From Bacteroidaceae bacterium (GTDB lineage Bacteria > Bacteroidota > Bacteroidia > Bacteroidales > Bacteroidaceae), in contig JAFRTJ010000010.1 of assembly GCA_017427185.1 (NCBI GenBank), forward strand, positions 1 to 64,000: a stretch of DNA of 64,000 nucleotides, read 5' to 3'. Shown in pieces: positions 56,744-64,000 of this stretch. The notes below the pieces were generated by a model. That model was not told the DNA's origin. It saw only the letters and a program-made list of their open reading frames with translations, and made no database searches. Numbering within the stretch: position 1 is the first letter of the stretch; every line of letters starts with the position of its first letter. A program made the position numbers and the translations under genes.

Positions 56744-57289
56744 TTATATGTTTATCTTATTTACCATAAAATATCTCCAAAGCCCATAGAGCATGTCTGC
56801 TTCCACAATAGCTTCTGATCTTATCAATTCTAACAGCTCTTCTTCCGACACTTCCAGCACAGATATGTCTTCAGTTATATCCAAATGCTGAATGTCTGTC
56901 TTTTTAGCCTTCTTTGCCACATAGCAATAACAAAAGTTCGTCATCGCACTAGCATTGGGAGCGGACTTGCACAGACAAGTCCAGTCATCGCTGCTGTAGC
57001 CCGTTTCCTCGAGAAGTTCTCTTTTGGCAGCATCCAGTGGATCCTCCCATTTTTCTACTTTGCCGGCACACAACTCATAGCATTCCTTCCCAATTCCATG
57101 ACGGTATTGCTTCTCGATGACATATTTCCCTTCTGGAGTCTGGGCAATGATACATACCCAATCAGGATATTCCAAAACATAGAAATCATCAAGCTCTGTT
57201 CCATTGGGAAGTAGAACATGATCCTGGCGGACATTCATCCAAGGAGTCTTGAGAACATATTTCTTATCGAGGACTCTCCATGAAGCCAT
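56744..57289 (-). CDS. Nudix hydrolase
   Basis: 181 residues. The Nudix box GX5EX7REUXEEXGU is complete: Gly76, Glu82, Arg90-Glu91, Glu94-Glu95 and Gly97. It resembles ADP-ribose/nucleotide-sugar pyrophosphatases (strand YVIEKQYRHGIG before the box). In a polysaccharide operon it may hydrolyse a wrongly made nucleotide-sugar or a CDP-linked intermediate. Sits between the dehydratase (3 bp gap) and aminotransferase (5 bp gap) genes. Confidence 0.87.
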   Translation of the reverse strand: MASWRVLDKKYVLKTPWMNVRQDHVLLPNGTELDDFYVLEYPDWVCIIAQTPEGKYVIEKQYRHGIGKECYELCAGKVEKWEDPLDAAKRELLEETGYSSDDWTCLCKSAPNASAMTNFCYCYVAKKAKKTDIQHLDITEDISVLEVSEEELLELIRSEAIVEADMLYGLWRYFMVNKINI

Positions 57290-57292
57290 AAC

Positions 57293-58501
57293 CTACATCT
57301 TCTGATCCAAATTCTTCCCCTTCTCCTCATGCTCGAAGTTGGGGATGAACTCCTTGATGGCTGCCACAACCTCAGCCTTCGTGAAATCCGCTTCAGCAAA
57401 GATTCCCTCCAGTTTCTCAAAGAAAGAATCTATTTCTGACATAGGGCGACGGATGGTCTCCTCGACAACACCCAAAGAAAGGAACCTGCCCATATTGACC
57501 TTCTCACCAGGAATATAGAATTCCTCATATGCCTTCTCGCCAGTCGTGTCACTCCTAAAATAGACAACAGGATAAGTTCCACTCTCGAAACCCATCTCTG
57601 CAGCATAACGCTTTGCCTCAGAATCATCATGACACTCTACCTTCTCGAAACCTTGAGCCCTGATGAAATCATCGCAGATATGCGAGAACGTCAGCATCTG
57701 ATCCTCGCCAAGCTTGGGGAAAAACACTTCGCCTCCCCTTCCTAAAATACAAGCCAGCATACATATTTGACCACTCTCCTCTGGACTGACAAAGTAGCGT
57801 TTAACGTCGCTTGGAGCTGCCAGCGGCTGTTTCTTCTGCAAACGATGAATCCAACCATCAGGAAGCGAACCATTGCTGAAAGCCACATTGGCAAAGCGGG
57901 CAGTTGTCACCTTGAAGTATTTGTTGTAAACCATCACCAGATCTTCCATGATGCGCTTAGAGGCTCCCATGATGTTCACAGGGTTGGCAGCCTTGTCAGT
58001 CGACACACAGAAGAAATGCTTGGGAGGATACACTTTCAGCAAATCCATCAGTTTCTTAGCCTTGATGTCGTTGTTCTCAATAAGAGCCTGGACACTATAG
58101 CGGTCCTTCTCCGATCGTACATGCTTGTGTGCTGAGAAATTGGCAACGATATCAAAGCCCTTCTCCTCGCGGAAAATGCGCTCAAAGATGGGGTCTGCAA
58201 AATTCAGCGTATAGCAGCGGAACTCATCAGGCACATAGAGCCCGTTTGTGCTGCGAACATCCCTCACCAGCTCCGCCAGCCCATTTTCATTGAGGTCAAT
58301 CACTACAATACTTCTGGGCTCGAAACGCAGTACAGCCTTGATGAAACTGGAACCAATGCTTCCTGCCCCGCCAATCACACATACTTTCTTGTCTTTAATC
58401 TCTCGACTAAGAACATCCCTATTCGCCTCTATATCTTCAGAAAACAGACTAATTGAGCGAGAAGTGACATTTTCTGAAATAAATCTATCGAGATTAAACA
58501 T
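57293..58501 (-). CDS. Nucleotide-sugar 4,6-dehydratase (FlaA1/PseB/CapD-like, soluble)
   Basis: 402 residues from ATG 58501 (a TTG lies three codons upstream). NAD(P)-binding GGAGSIGSSFI, then VVIDLNENGLAELVRDVRS, FSAHKHVRSEKD, the active-site segment CVSTDKAANPVNIMGASKR (Lys of the SDR triad) and RFANVAFSNGSLPDGW. It lacks the N-terminal membrane domain of CapD. It should form a 4-keto-6-deoxy nucleotide-sugar, feeding the DegT aminotransferase. Confidence 0.86.
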   Translation of the reverse strand: MFNLDRFISENVTSRSISLFSEDIEANRDVLSREIKDKKVCVIGGAGSIGSSFIKAVLRFEPRSIVVIDLNENGLAELVRDVRSTNGLYVPDEFRCYTLNFADPIFERIFREEKGFDIVANFSAHKHVRSEKDRYSVQALIENNDIKAKKLMDLLKVYPPKHFFCVSTDKAANPVNIMGASKRIMEDLVMVYNKYFKVTTARFANVAFSNGSLPDGWIHRLQKKQPLAAPSDVKRYFVSPEESGQICMLACILGRGGEVFFPKLGEDQMLTFSHICDDFIRAQGFEKVECHDDSEAKRYAAEMGFESGTYPVVYFRSDTTGEKAYEEFYIPGEKVNMGRFLSLGVVEETIRRPMSEIDSFFEKLEGIFAEADFTKAEVVAAIKEFIPNFEHEEKGKNLDQKM

Positions 58502-58575
58502 AAACCACAAAATGTTTAATAATACAAGTACTTATCATTTTAGCCTCTCAAACATTAGTCAATTATGCAATGAAT

Positions 58576-59586
58576 TTAATTGACCATATATGTCTTACTT
58601 TTTCCCCACTCATAAACCATATCAATATTAGGACAAGGTATTCCATGCTGATGAGCCAAATCATGAATTGCCCTAAGGCCATAAGGAAAATCTTCTGTAA
58701 AATATCTACTATTGAAATCTGGCACCCAGCCTCCTTCTACCTCTTTCATGGGAGAGAGTATGGTTGAGAGGGATTTTATACTATGCAGTTTTGCTGTCAT
58801 AGAAGGAGCATCTGTTGACTCATAATGAACCAACATAGTTTCTATATTGTCTGTATTTACATGCAATGCGTGAAGTAGATCAAAGAATTCTGCATCCATC
58901 CTTATCTCAAGTTCTGATGCTTCATCTGTCCACTCTTTATAGAAAAGGCTGCATCTATCGAAAGGCATCCCATTCCAATCTTTCCACATAGTATACAATC
59001 GTCCTGTATGTAGAATAGGATTACTATTACTCAGAGTCACTTCATAAAAAGTATCCACCAAAGAAGTCTTCTCTCCGAAGAGTCTCTCTATCTCACAACG
59101 GAAATTCTCTCGATCCTCCACATTCTCCACTGCCATAAACAATTCTGGACGATAACCAAGCAGGTTTGCTTCCTTCCCATATTCAACCACACGCGATATG
59201 TAAGGAACACGTTGAAATCCGAATAGTTTTGTTTTCTCTGGAAGATGATTATGGCAGAAAATGAAGAAACCTGAATAGGCAACTACTGTTCCCAGAACTG
59301 TTTTCTCTGAAAGATATGGCTTGATCTCTAAAATAGTCTTCTCAACCAAGAAAGAAGGAAGGCACAATAGAACAATGTCACTCTGAGGAATCAGATCTTT
59401 TGGATTGCTTGAGATAGCCTCAAGTTTCCCTTCCAAGGTAACACCTTCAGGAGTATTAATTTTAAAAGAGTGATTCCATCGCTCTGGATGATTGGTTAAC
59501 ATATTTACCATCACCCCCTGGCGGTTTGAGAGGATTCCTGCACACGTGTGCCCTAAACCACCTCCACCACAAATCGTTATAATCAT
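58576..59586 (-). CDS. Octopine/opine dehydrogenase-family protein
   Basis: 336 residues. N-terminal Rossmann fold with ICGGGGLGHT (about 3-12), then DIVLLCLPSFLVEKTI. The C-terminal half has the family's SNSNPILHTGRLY segment with the catalytic His, and helices rich in charged residues. The family reductively joins an amino acid to a 2-oxo acid to give N-carboxyalkyl amino acids (opines). Opine-type amino acids such as N-(1-carboxyethyl)lysine are known decorations of some bacterial O-antigens, making this context meaningful. ATG overlaps the preceding stop (TAATG). Confidence 0.82.
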   Translation of the reverse strand: MIITICGGGGLGHTCAGILSNRQGVMVNMLTNHPERWNHSFKINTPEGVTLEGKLEAISSNPKDLIPQSDIVLLCLPSFLVEKTILEIKPYLSEKTVLGTVVAYSGFFIFCHNHLPEKTKLFGFQRVPYISRVVEYGKEANLLGYRPELFMAVENVEDRENFRCEIERLFGEKTSLVDTFYEVTLSNSNPILHTGRLYTMWKDWNGMPFDRCSLFYKEWTDEASELEIRMDAEFFDLLHALHVNTDNIETMLVHYESTDAPSMTAKLHSIKSLSTILSPMKEVEGGWVPDFNSRYFTEDFPYGLRAIHDLAHQHGIPCPNIDMVYEWGKSKTYMVN

Positions 59587-60320
59587 TAATTACTCTTTTT
59601 AATTATCTTCCAAATTATGTTCTCCTCAGCATAAGCTAAATCGTCGACATCGTCTATCTCATACCACCAGAGATCGTCTAGTCTCAGAACGTATACCTTG
59701 CGAATTTCCTGGGACATAGTGAGCAACTCATATTCGTATCCCAACTTAGGCTGTTCCTCTGCCTTTTTTCCATAATCCTCACACATAAGACGGAAAAATT
59801 CATTGGATAGCTTGTGGATTCCTACCAGTTCACCCTTAGCGTCCAACTCACTCTCCACTGTCGAGCATCGAGTCAATCGATTTCCTTCACCATATTCCAC
59901 ATAGTACTGATCCTGGAACTTCGTGACTGGCGTAATGAGCATAATATCAGGTTCTGGACTTTCAAGGAGCGAGAGGATAGCTTTTTTCTCGTAAACCAAG
60001 TCGGATTCCAAAAGGAGGAAGTCATCATTGCCTATTGCCTCTCGACAATTATATAGAGTATACATGCTGTTCGTCTCTGCATAACGGGGAGAATATACAC
60101 ATTCTATTTGAGGATATTTCTTGGCAAGTTCTTCGTATTTCTCTTTCAGGTGACCTGTGCCAATGATGATGCGCTCTATGCCACAATCTAACAATGTGCG
60201 TATGCTGCGCTCTACCATCGAGATGCCACCACATTCGATGAAACCTTTTGGCATCAGCTCTGCCATCCATCCGAAACGGATACCCAGACCAGCTGCCATA
60301 ATCACTGCTGTCTTTGTCAT
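59586..60320 (-). CDS. LicC-like nucleotidyltransferase
   Basis: 244 residues. Nucleotidyltransferase fold with VIMAAGLGIRFG at the start, acidic LLLESDLVYE and the late YEIDDVDDLAYAE, a set typical of LicC-type cytidylyltransferases. It probably activates a phosphorylated amino alcohol or similar group with CTP, although a sugar phosphate cannot be excluded. Encoded 33 bp after the APC permease gene and coupled to the opine-dehydrogenase-like gene. Confidence 0.8.
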   Translation of the reverse strand: MTKTAVIMAAGLGIRFGWMAELMPKGFIECGGISMVERSIRTLLDCGIERIIIGTGHLKEKYEELAKKYPQIECVYSPRYAETNSMYTLYNCREAIGNDDFLLLESDLVYEKKAILSLLESPEPDIMLITPVTKFQDQYYVEYGEGNRLTRCSTVESELDAKGELVGIHKLSNEFFRLMCEDYGKKAEEQPKLGYEYELLTMSQEIRKVYVLRLDDLWWYEIDDVDDLAYAEENIIWKIIKKSN

Positions 60321-60353
60321 TTATCTTTTTGTGTTTTCTTTGTTCAACTTTTT

Positions 60354-61826
60354 TTATTCAATGAAATATTTCCTCTGGTGAATGGAGAAGACAAATCCTA
60401 TCGTTATCCATACTACCAGCATCCAATAGGATTCCTTTCCGAAATGCACTCCTATCAAACCTGGAATAGGAACCAATTGGAGTAGCACGAAGGTAAAGGA
60501 AAATAGCATACCCAACATCGTCATGATACGGATGAAAGTGGTTCCATCCCCATCCTGCCGCATGGTCAGATACGTACATGCAGCTGTAAAGAAGAAACCT
60601 ATGGAGGCTCCAATGGAGGACATGTCGACAAACCATCCAAGCGCCTCACGGCCTAGAATCGGACCTGACAGGGAAACCAAGATACAAAAGACCAGCGCAT
60701 TCCTAGGGGTATGATGACGAGAATCTATACGCGAGAATATTTGGGGCAGATATCCATCGCGCCCCATGGAATACATCAGACGACTGGAAGCCAGATAGAA
60801 TCCCATAATACCTGAGAGGACTGCACATGATACTGCCACACCAATGAGAACTTTACCAAATGTGCCCAACAATTCCTCTGCCGCTATCAGCAGAACCCAT
60901 TCGCCTGCCATCACTCGCTCAGGCCAATTAACGACTGCAGCTGCTGCAACCGTATTGTTGGCTATATAGACAAAGGCACCAAAGAGGATGGCTATAACCA
61001 TGATGAATATTACTTTTCTGAAAGACACCTTGAATTCCTCGGCTGCTTGAGGAATAGTCTCGAAGCCGACAAAGGCCCAGGGTGTGATGGCAAAAGTAGC
61101 CAAAACAGAGGAGACGATACCCAACGAGCCCACTTTGGCGAAAGTACTTATCTCTGCACCACCAACCTGGGCTGCCAACGCAGCTGCCCGATCAAATCCC
61201 CAAACTGGTTCCATATTGATTATACTGGCCTTGCTATGGAAGATGGCCGATACAGTCAGGATAAAAACAGATAAGGCCAGAAGCGAGGACAGTAGAGCTT
61301 GCACAATACCTGCCTTCCTGACTCCCCAGATATTCAGTATGCCAAACAGAATAAGGATACCCATAGCAAAAAGCATCTCACCCATCCATACATCAAAACC
61401 TGACACAACATAGTGAAAACCGAATTTCAGGAAGTCCAGATTGCCGTCAAGTCCATCTACTATTAGACCAATGGCTGTGGAGTTCATTGGAACATTCGAC
61501 AGATAGGCAGCCAGAAGGAACCAGCCACAGATATAGGCAGGAATCTTGCCGAAACAGCTTTTTGTGAAATTGAATTCTCCTCCAGCTCTTGGGTGCTTGG
61601 GAACCATATAAGCGTAACTGAATGCCAAAATAACCATCACCACGGCACCCAGCAACATAGCTATAGCGGTCCCATAAACACTTGAATTGGGAAGGAACTT
61701 CTTGCCTGGATTGATAAAAGCTCCCCACCCGATAATACACCCAAAGGCCAATGCCCATACATGAAGAGAGGATAGCTGTTGCGTTAAACGCGGGTTCTTG
61801 TGTTCCATTATCTTTCCTACTGTCAT
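60354..61826 (-). CDS. APC-superfamily amino-acid/amine permease
   Basis: 490 residues with about 12 membrane segments. WALAFGCIIGWGAFINPG carries the conserved APC helix-1 G-x-G-x-G-type break, and PRAGGEFNFTKSCFG is the family's helix 2-3 signature. It would import an amino acid, amine or choline-like compound. Its ATG at 61826 overlaps the stop of the fusion gene by 4 bp (an alternative start is ATG 61808). Position and coupling suggest that it feeds the fusion enzyme, as LicB does for LicC in lic1-type loci. Confidence 0.85.
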   Translation of the reverse strand: MTVGKIMEHKNPRLTQQLSSLHVWALAFGCIIGWGAFINPGKKFLPNSSVYGTAIAMLLGAVVMVILAFSYAYMVPKHPRAGGEFNFTKSCFGKIPAYICGWFLLAAYLSNVPMNSTAIGLIVDGLDGNLDFLKFGFHYVVSGFDVWMGEMLFAMGILILFGILNIWGVRKAGIVQALLSSLLALSVFILTVSAIFHSKASIINMEPVWGFDRAAALAAQVGGAEISTFAKVGSLGIVSSVLATFAITPWAFVGFETIPQAAEEFKVSFRKVIFIMVIAILFGAFVYIANNTVAAAAVVNWPERVMAGEWVLLIAAEELLGTFGKVLIGVAVSCAVLSGIMGFYLASSRLMYSMGRDGYLPQIFSRIDSRHHTPRNALVFCILVSLSGPILGREALGWFVDMSSIGASIGFFFTAACTYLTMRQDGDGTTFIRIMTMLGMLFSFTFVLLQLVPIPGLIGVHFGKESYWMLVVWITIGFVFSIHQRKYFIE

Positions 61827-63646
61827 TTGGCTCCCTGTTCAATCTCCCTAAGGGCTGCTATCAATCTCGTATTGTCGGAATGGCTGCGCACAGCCAAACG
61901 CATATACTGTCCACTCTCAAGACCTGATTTCTTGGAACAATTGCGGGTTAGTATATTATATTTTCTCAGCAACTTCAATACCAATTCGAAAGAAGTATAA
62001 GGCGGAAGTATCTCGCATAAGAAATAGTTGGCTTGAGAAGGCATCACTCGCATGAAACTGATCTGACGCAACTGCTGTCCGAAGTCCTCACGCTCAGCAA
62101 TGAACTTCTCACAGGCAAGCTTGTAGTCCTTTTCGTATTTGTTGAAAATCTGCATAAAAAACTCGGCAAAGGAATTGATGTTCCATATGCTCACCTTCTG
62201 TTTCAATTGGGTGATGAGCTGCGTGTCAGATGAACATAGAATGCCTAAGCGGATGCCTGGTACCCCATAGCTTTTGGATATACTCTTCATCACCACTAAA
62301 TGGGGAAAAGACTCCAGAATACTATCGTGGAGCAGAGTGTTGCTCGCCCACCCTATGCTGAAATCCACAAAACTCTCATCCACAATCAGTCGAGTTCCTT
62401 TTCCCTCAGCCCATTCAGCCAACTTGAGAACATCCTCAAAGGGAATGAAGTTTCCTGAGGGGTTGTCTGGATTAATCAGGATGATATTGTCTGCATGATG
62501 TACAGCAAAGAAATCCATCAAATCCTGAGCCGTATAGCGGAAATCCGCATTCTGAGGGAAGAAGGTGACCAAATCTGACTTCTCGCGACGATTGGGATAT
62601 TCCTCAAAAGTGGGACGGATAATTCCCAAGGTGCCTGGTAGAATCTCCATCAAGGCCTTTATCAATTCAGCTGCCCCATTGCCCGGAATGATATAATCCT
62701 CCTTCACACCCCAGCACTTGCTCGCCAACAAAGAATTGACTTTCATCCCAGAAGGGTATTCTGCAATCAAGGTACGGAAATTGGCCTCCACCTCATCGAT
62801 GATGCGAGACTCATTGAAATAAGGATTCACCAGGTAGCAGTAATCCAGCATCTGAGGAAACCGCCAGTAGCCTCCGTACCTCCCATAGTACTTGCGCTGA
62901 ACGTCTTTCTCTTCAGCAAACAGAGCCTCCGCAATATCCAAATCCTGTTTGTCGTCTATCTCATACCATTTCTCGTGAGTGATGGGAAGAGCCTTCAGGT
63001 CATGACTGTTGAGGAAACTGATGATACGCAGCACATTCTCGTAGTACTCATTGTTACCCACAGACTTAGTGTAGGCCTCCAGAAAAGGAACATATTTGGT
63101 GCGTGAGAATTCCTTAGAGAACTTATAGATGTTCACCGTCTTATAATACTGATCTACATTCTTGTAGTTGAAGGCAGCCTTTGTAATGAAGTTCACGATG
63201 TTGTTCTCCTTGTCAATGCACACCATCGTGCCATCCATCCAAGTCTCATATTTGGCCACAAGCGCCAAATTGGGAAAAGGACTCTGGAGCAAGAGATCAA
63301 ACATTCCATCATCGAAAATCAGATCACTCTCAATTAGAAGCGTATCATCTTCTTGCAACTGCTTTTTGGCCAACGAAAGGGAGTAGATATTGTTGGTCTT
63401 GTCATACACAGGATTGACTAAATATTCTATCCGCAACCCATTGTATTCAGCGCCCAGATACTCCATCAAGGCCTTTCCCTCGTGACCAACGACAATAACC
63501 ACACGAGTAAGGTTGAGTTTGGAAAGTTGACCCATAAGACGATCAATGAGTCGCGTACCATTGACAGCAACCATGCATTTCGCATTATTTTGGGTATATT
63601 CCTTAAGTCGTCTGCCCAAACCGGCAGCCAAGATTATTGCTTGCAT
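61823..63646 (-). CDS. Fused LicC-like nucleotidyltransferase and PLP-dependent aminotransferase/decarboxylase-like enzyme
   Basis: 607 residues from ATG 63646 (another ATG at 63682 adds 12 residues). N-terminal domain (1 to about 245): IILAAGLGRRLKEYT, YDKTNNIYSL, LLIESDLIFDD and YEIDDKQDLDIAE, as in LicC-type cytidylyltransferases. C-terminal domain (about 255-605): class I/II PLP fold with NPDNPSGN, Asp in IVDESF, and PLP Lys458 in SISKSYGVPGIRLG, closest by eye to HisC/CobD (threonine-phosphate decarboxylase). Fusions of such domains, e.g. PntC in phosphonate synthesis, make and CDP-activate amino compounds. First gene of the large operon. Confidence 0.83.
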   Translation of the reverse strand: MQAIILAAGLGRRLKEYTQNNAKCMVAVNGTRLIDRLMGQLSKLNLTRVVIVVGHEGKALMEYLGAEYNGLRIEYLVNPVYDKTNNIYSLSLAKKQLQEDDTLLIESDLIFDDGMFDLLLQSPFPNLALVAKYETWMDGTMVCIDKENNIVNFITKAAFNYKNVDQYYKTVNIYKFSKEFSRTKYVPFLEAYTKSVGNNEYYENVLRIISFLNSHDLKALPITHEKWYEIDDKQDLDIAEALFAEEKDVQRKYYGRYGGYWRFPQMLDYCYLVNPYFNESRIIDEVEANFRTLIAEYPSGMKVNSLLASKCWGVKEDYIIPGNGAAELIKALMEILPGTLGIIRPTFEEYPNRREKSDLVTFFPQNADFRYTAQDLMDFFAVHHADNIILINPDNPSGNFIPFEDVLKLAEWAEGKGTRLIVDESFVDFSIGWASNTLLHDSILESFPHLVVMKSISKSYGVPGIRLGILCSSDTQLITQLKQKVSIWNINSFAEFFMQIFNKYEKDYKLACEKFIAEREDFGQQLRQISFMRVMPSQANYFLCEILPPYTSFELVLKLLRKYNILTRNCSKKSGLESGQYMRLAVRSHSDNTRLIAALREIEQGAK

Positions 63647-63801
63647 TTGTTTAAATTCCAGGAATTTTTGAGAGAAATACATACCATTGGATCCTTAATG
63701 CTAATGTAAGGAGCTGAGCATCAAGTAATTAACCTGCAGTTGACAGGATTTTCCAGAAGGTATGTACACGTTAATGAACCTTTTCGTATACTTTCAACTG
63801 C

Positions 63802-63809
63802 CAAAGATA
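63802..63809 (-). promoter_or_regulatory. Putative -7 element of the polysaccharide operon
   Basis: TATCTTTG on the minus strand at 63802-63809. The -33 element is not clear. The transcript would have a leader of about 150 nt before ATG 63646, with only a weak 4-bp hairpin (CCTG/CAGG) visible. No UpxY-like antiterminator gene is in the window. Confidence 0.45.
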
Positions 63810-63873
63810 GGCATTTTTTTTGGAATGATGAAATGTTTTGCGGTTTTTCAGGCCTAAAAAGTAGTTTTATACG

Positions 63874-63949
63874 CTACACGTCGAAAGGGAAAAGACAACA
63901 CGTTGAGTTTGCGATTTCAACGTGTTGACTTTGCCAATTCAACACGTTG
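63874..63949. repeat. 22-bp-period array C upstream of the polysaccharide operon
   Basis: Units start at 63874 (CTACACGTCG, degenerate), 63896 (CAACACGTTG), 63918 (CAACGTGTTG) and 63940 (CAACACGTTG), exactly 22 bp apart with alternating orientation. The spacers AGTTTGCGATTT and ACTTTGCCAATT resemble those of arrays A and B. It lies about 65 bp upstream of the -7 element. Nothing else is recognised from 63950 to the window end. Confidence 0.85.
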
Positions 63950-64000
63950 CCTTTTTAACCCTCTCCAGACACAGAATCCGGATGAAAGAAAAGAAGACTC

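Noticed and set aside
1..64000. tRNA or rRNA genes, transposases, integrases
   Set aside because: No T-loop-like GGTTCRANNCC motif with a plausible cloverleaf and no transposase or integrase domain was noticed by reading; a dedicated search such as tRNAscan was not possible here.

Overview
The window reads as a chromosomal segment of a gut- or rumen-type member of the Bacteroidales, most like the Prevotellaceae. The support is: Bacteroidetes promoters (TAnnTTTG at -7, with TTTG/TTG about 19-20 bp upstream), very few Shine-Dalgarno sequences, many lipoproteins and signal-peptide proteins, secreted glycoside hydrolases of families 20, 35 and 92, fasciclin lipoproteins, and surface proteins ending in a short Prevotella-style C-terminal motif. 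The species cannot be fixed from the sequence alone.

Left part (1-28.4 kb): the tail of an unknown gene, a small J-domain membrane protein, and a forward operon for host-glycan breakdown and phosphate release (GH20, GH35, histidine acid phosphatase, small unknown protein). Then come a COG0523/CobW GTPase with a long His/Asp/Glu tract and a secreted alpha/beta hydrolase. A reverse-strand surface-protein region follows: a fasciclin lipoprotein, a 1633-residue protein with four discoidin-like modules, an esterase, a TrmH-family methylase, a CotH-kinase protein carrying the same discoidin-like module, a GH92 mannosidase, a small lipoprotein and a DUF4332-like protein. A second fasciclin lipoprotein is interrupted by one in-frame TAA.

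Middle (28.7-38.1 kb): nucleotide-sugar supply. gmd, fcl and manC on the plus strand make GDP-mannose and GDP-L-fucose. Here Gmd carries an N-terminal XRE-type helix-turn-helix in the same reading frame, and its promoter region holds three copies of TTTTGTCAAGT. Convergent to it, ugd and a UDP-glucuronate 4-epimerase supply UDP-GlcA/UDP-GalA. A DUF1846 protein and a Gfo/Idh/MocA oxidoreductase follow.

Right part (38.07-63.65 kb): one reverse-strand run of 22 tightly packed, often overlapping genes for a surface polysaccharide. It contains a Wzx-like flippase, a Wzy-like polymerase, GT2, GT4 and two WecG/TagA/CpsF transferases, a LicD-like protein, a second nucleotidyltransferase-fold protein and a secreted beta-helix protein. 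At its promoter-proximal end it has an unusual amino-acid cassette: a cytidylyltransferase-PLP enzyme fusion, an APC permease, a LicC-like nucleotidyltransferase, an octopine/opine dehydrogenase-like protein, a 4,6-dehydratase, a Nudix hydrolase, a DegT aminotransferase, three consecutive ATP-grasp ligases, an ornithine-cyclodeaminase/SbnB-like enzyme and a CBS-nucleotidyltransferase. My inference is that this cassette makes amino-acid or opine-like groups and ligates them to an amino sugar of the polysaccharide. This is the strongest candidate for an undescribed system in the window.

Non-coding highlight: three intergenic arrays (16.88, 35.35 and 63.87 kb) each contain four CAACGTGTTG/CAACACGTTG-type units at an exact 22-bp period, with related 12-bp spacers and mixed unit orientation. 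They lie upstream of the discoidin-like gene, between ugd and the DUF1846 gene, and upstream of the polysaccharide operon. No tRNA, rRNA, CRISPR array, insertion sequence or transposase was seen.
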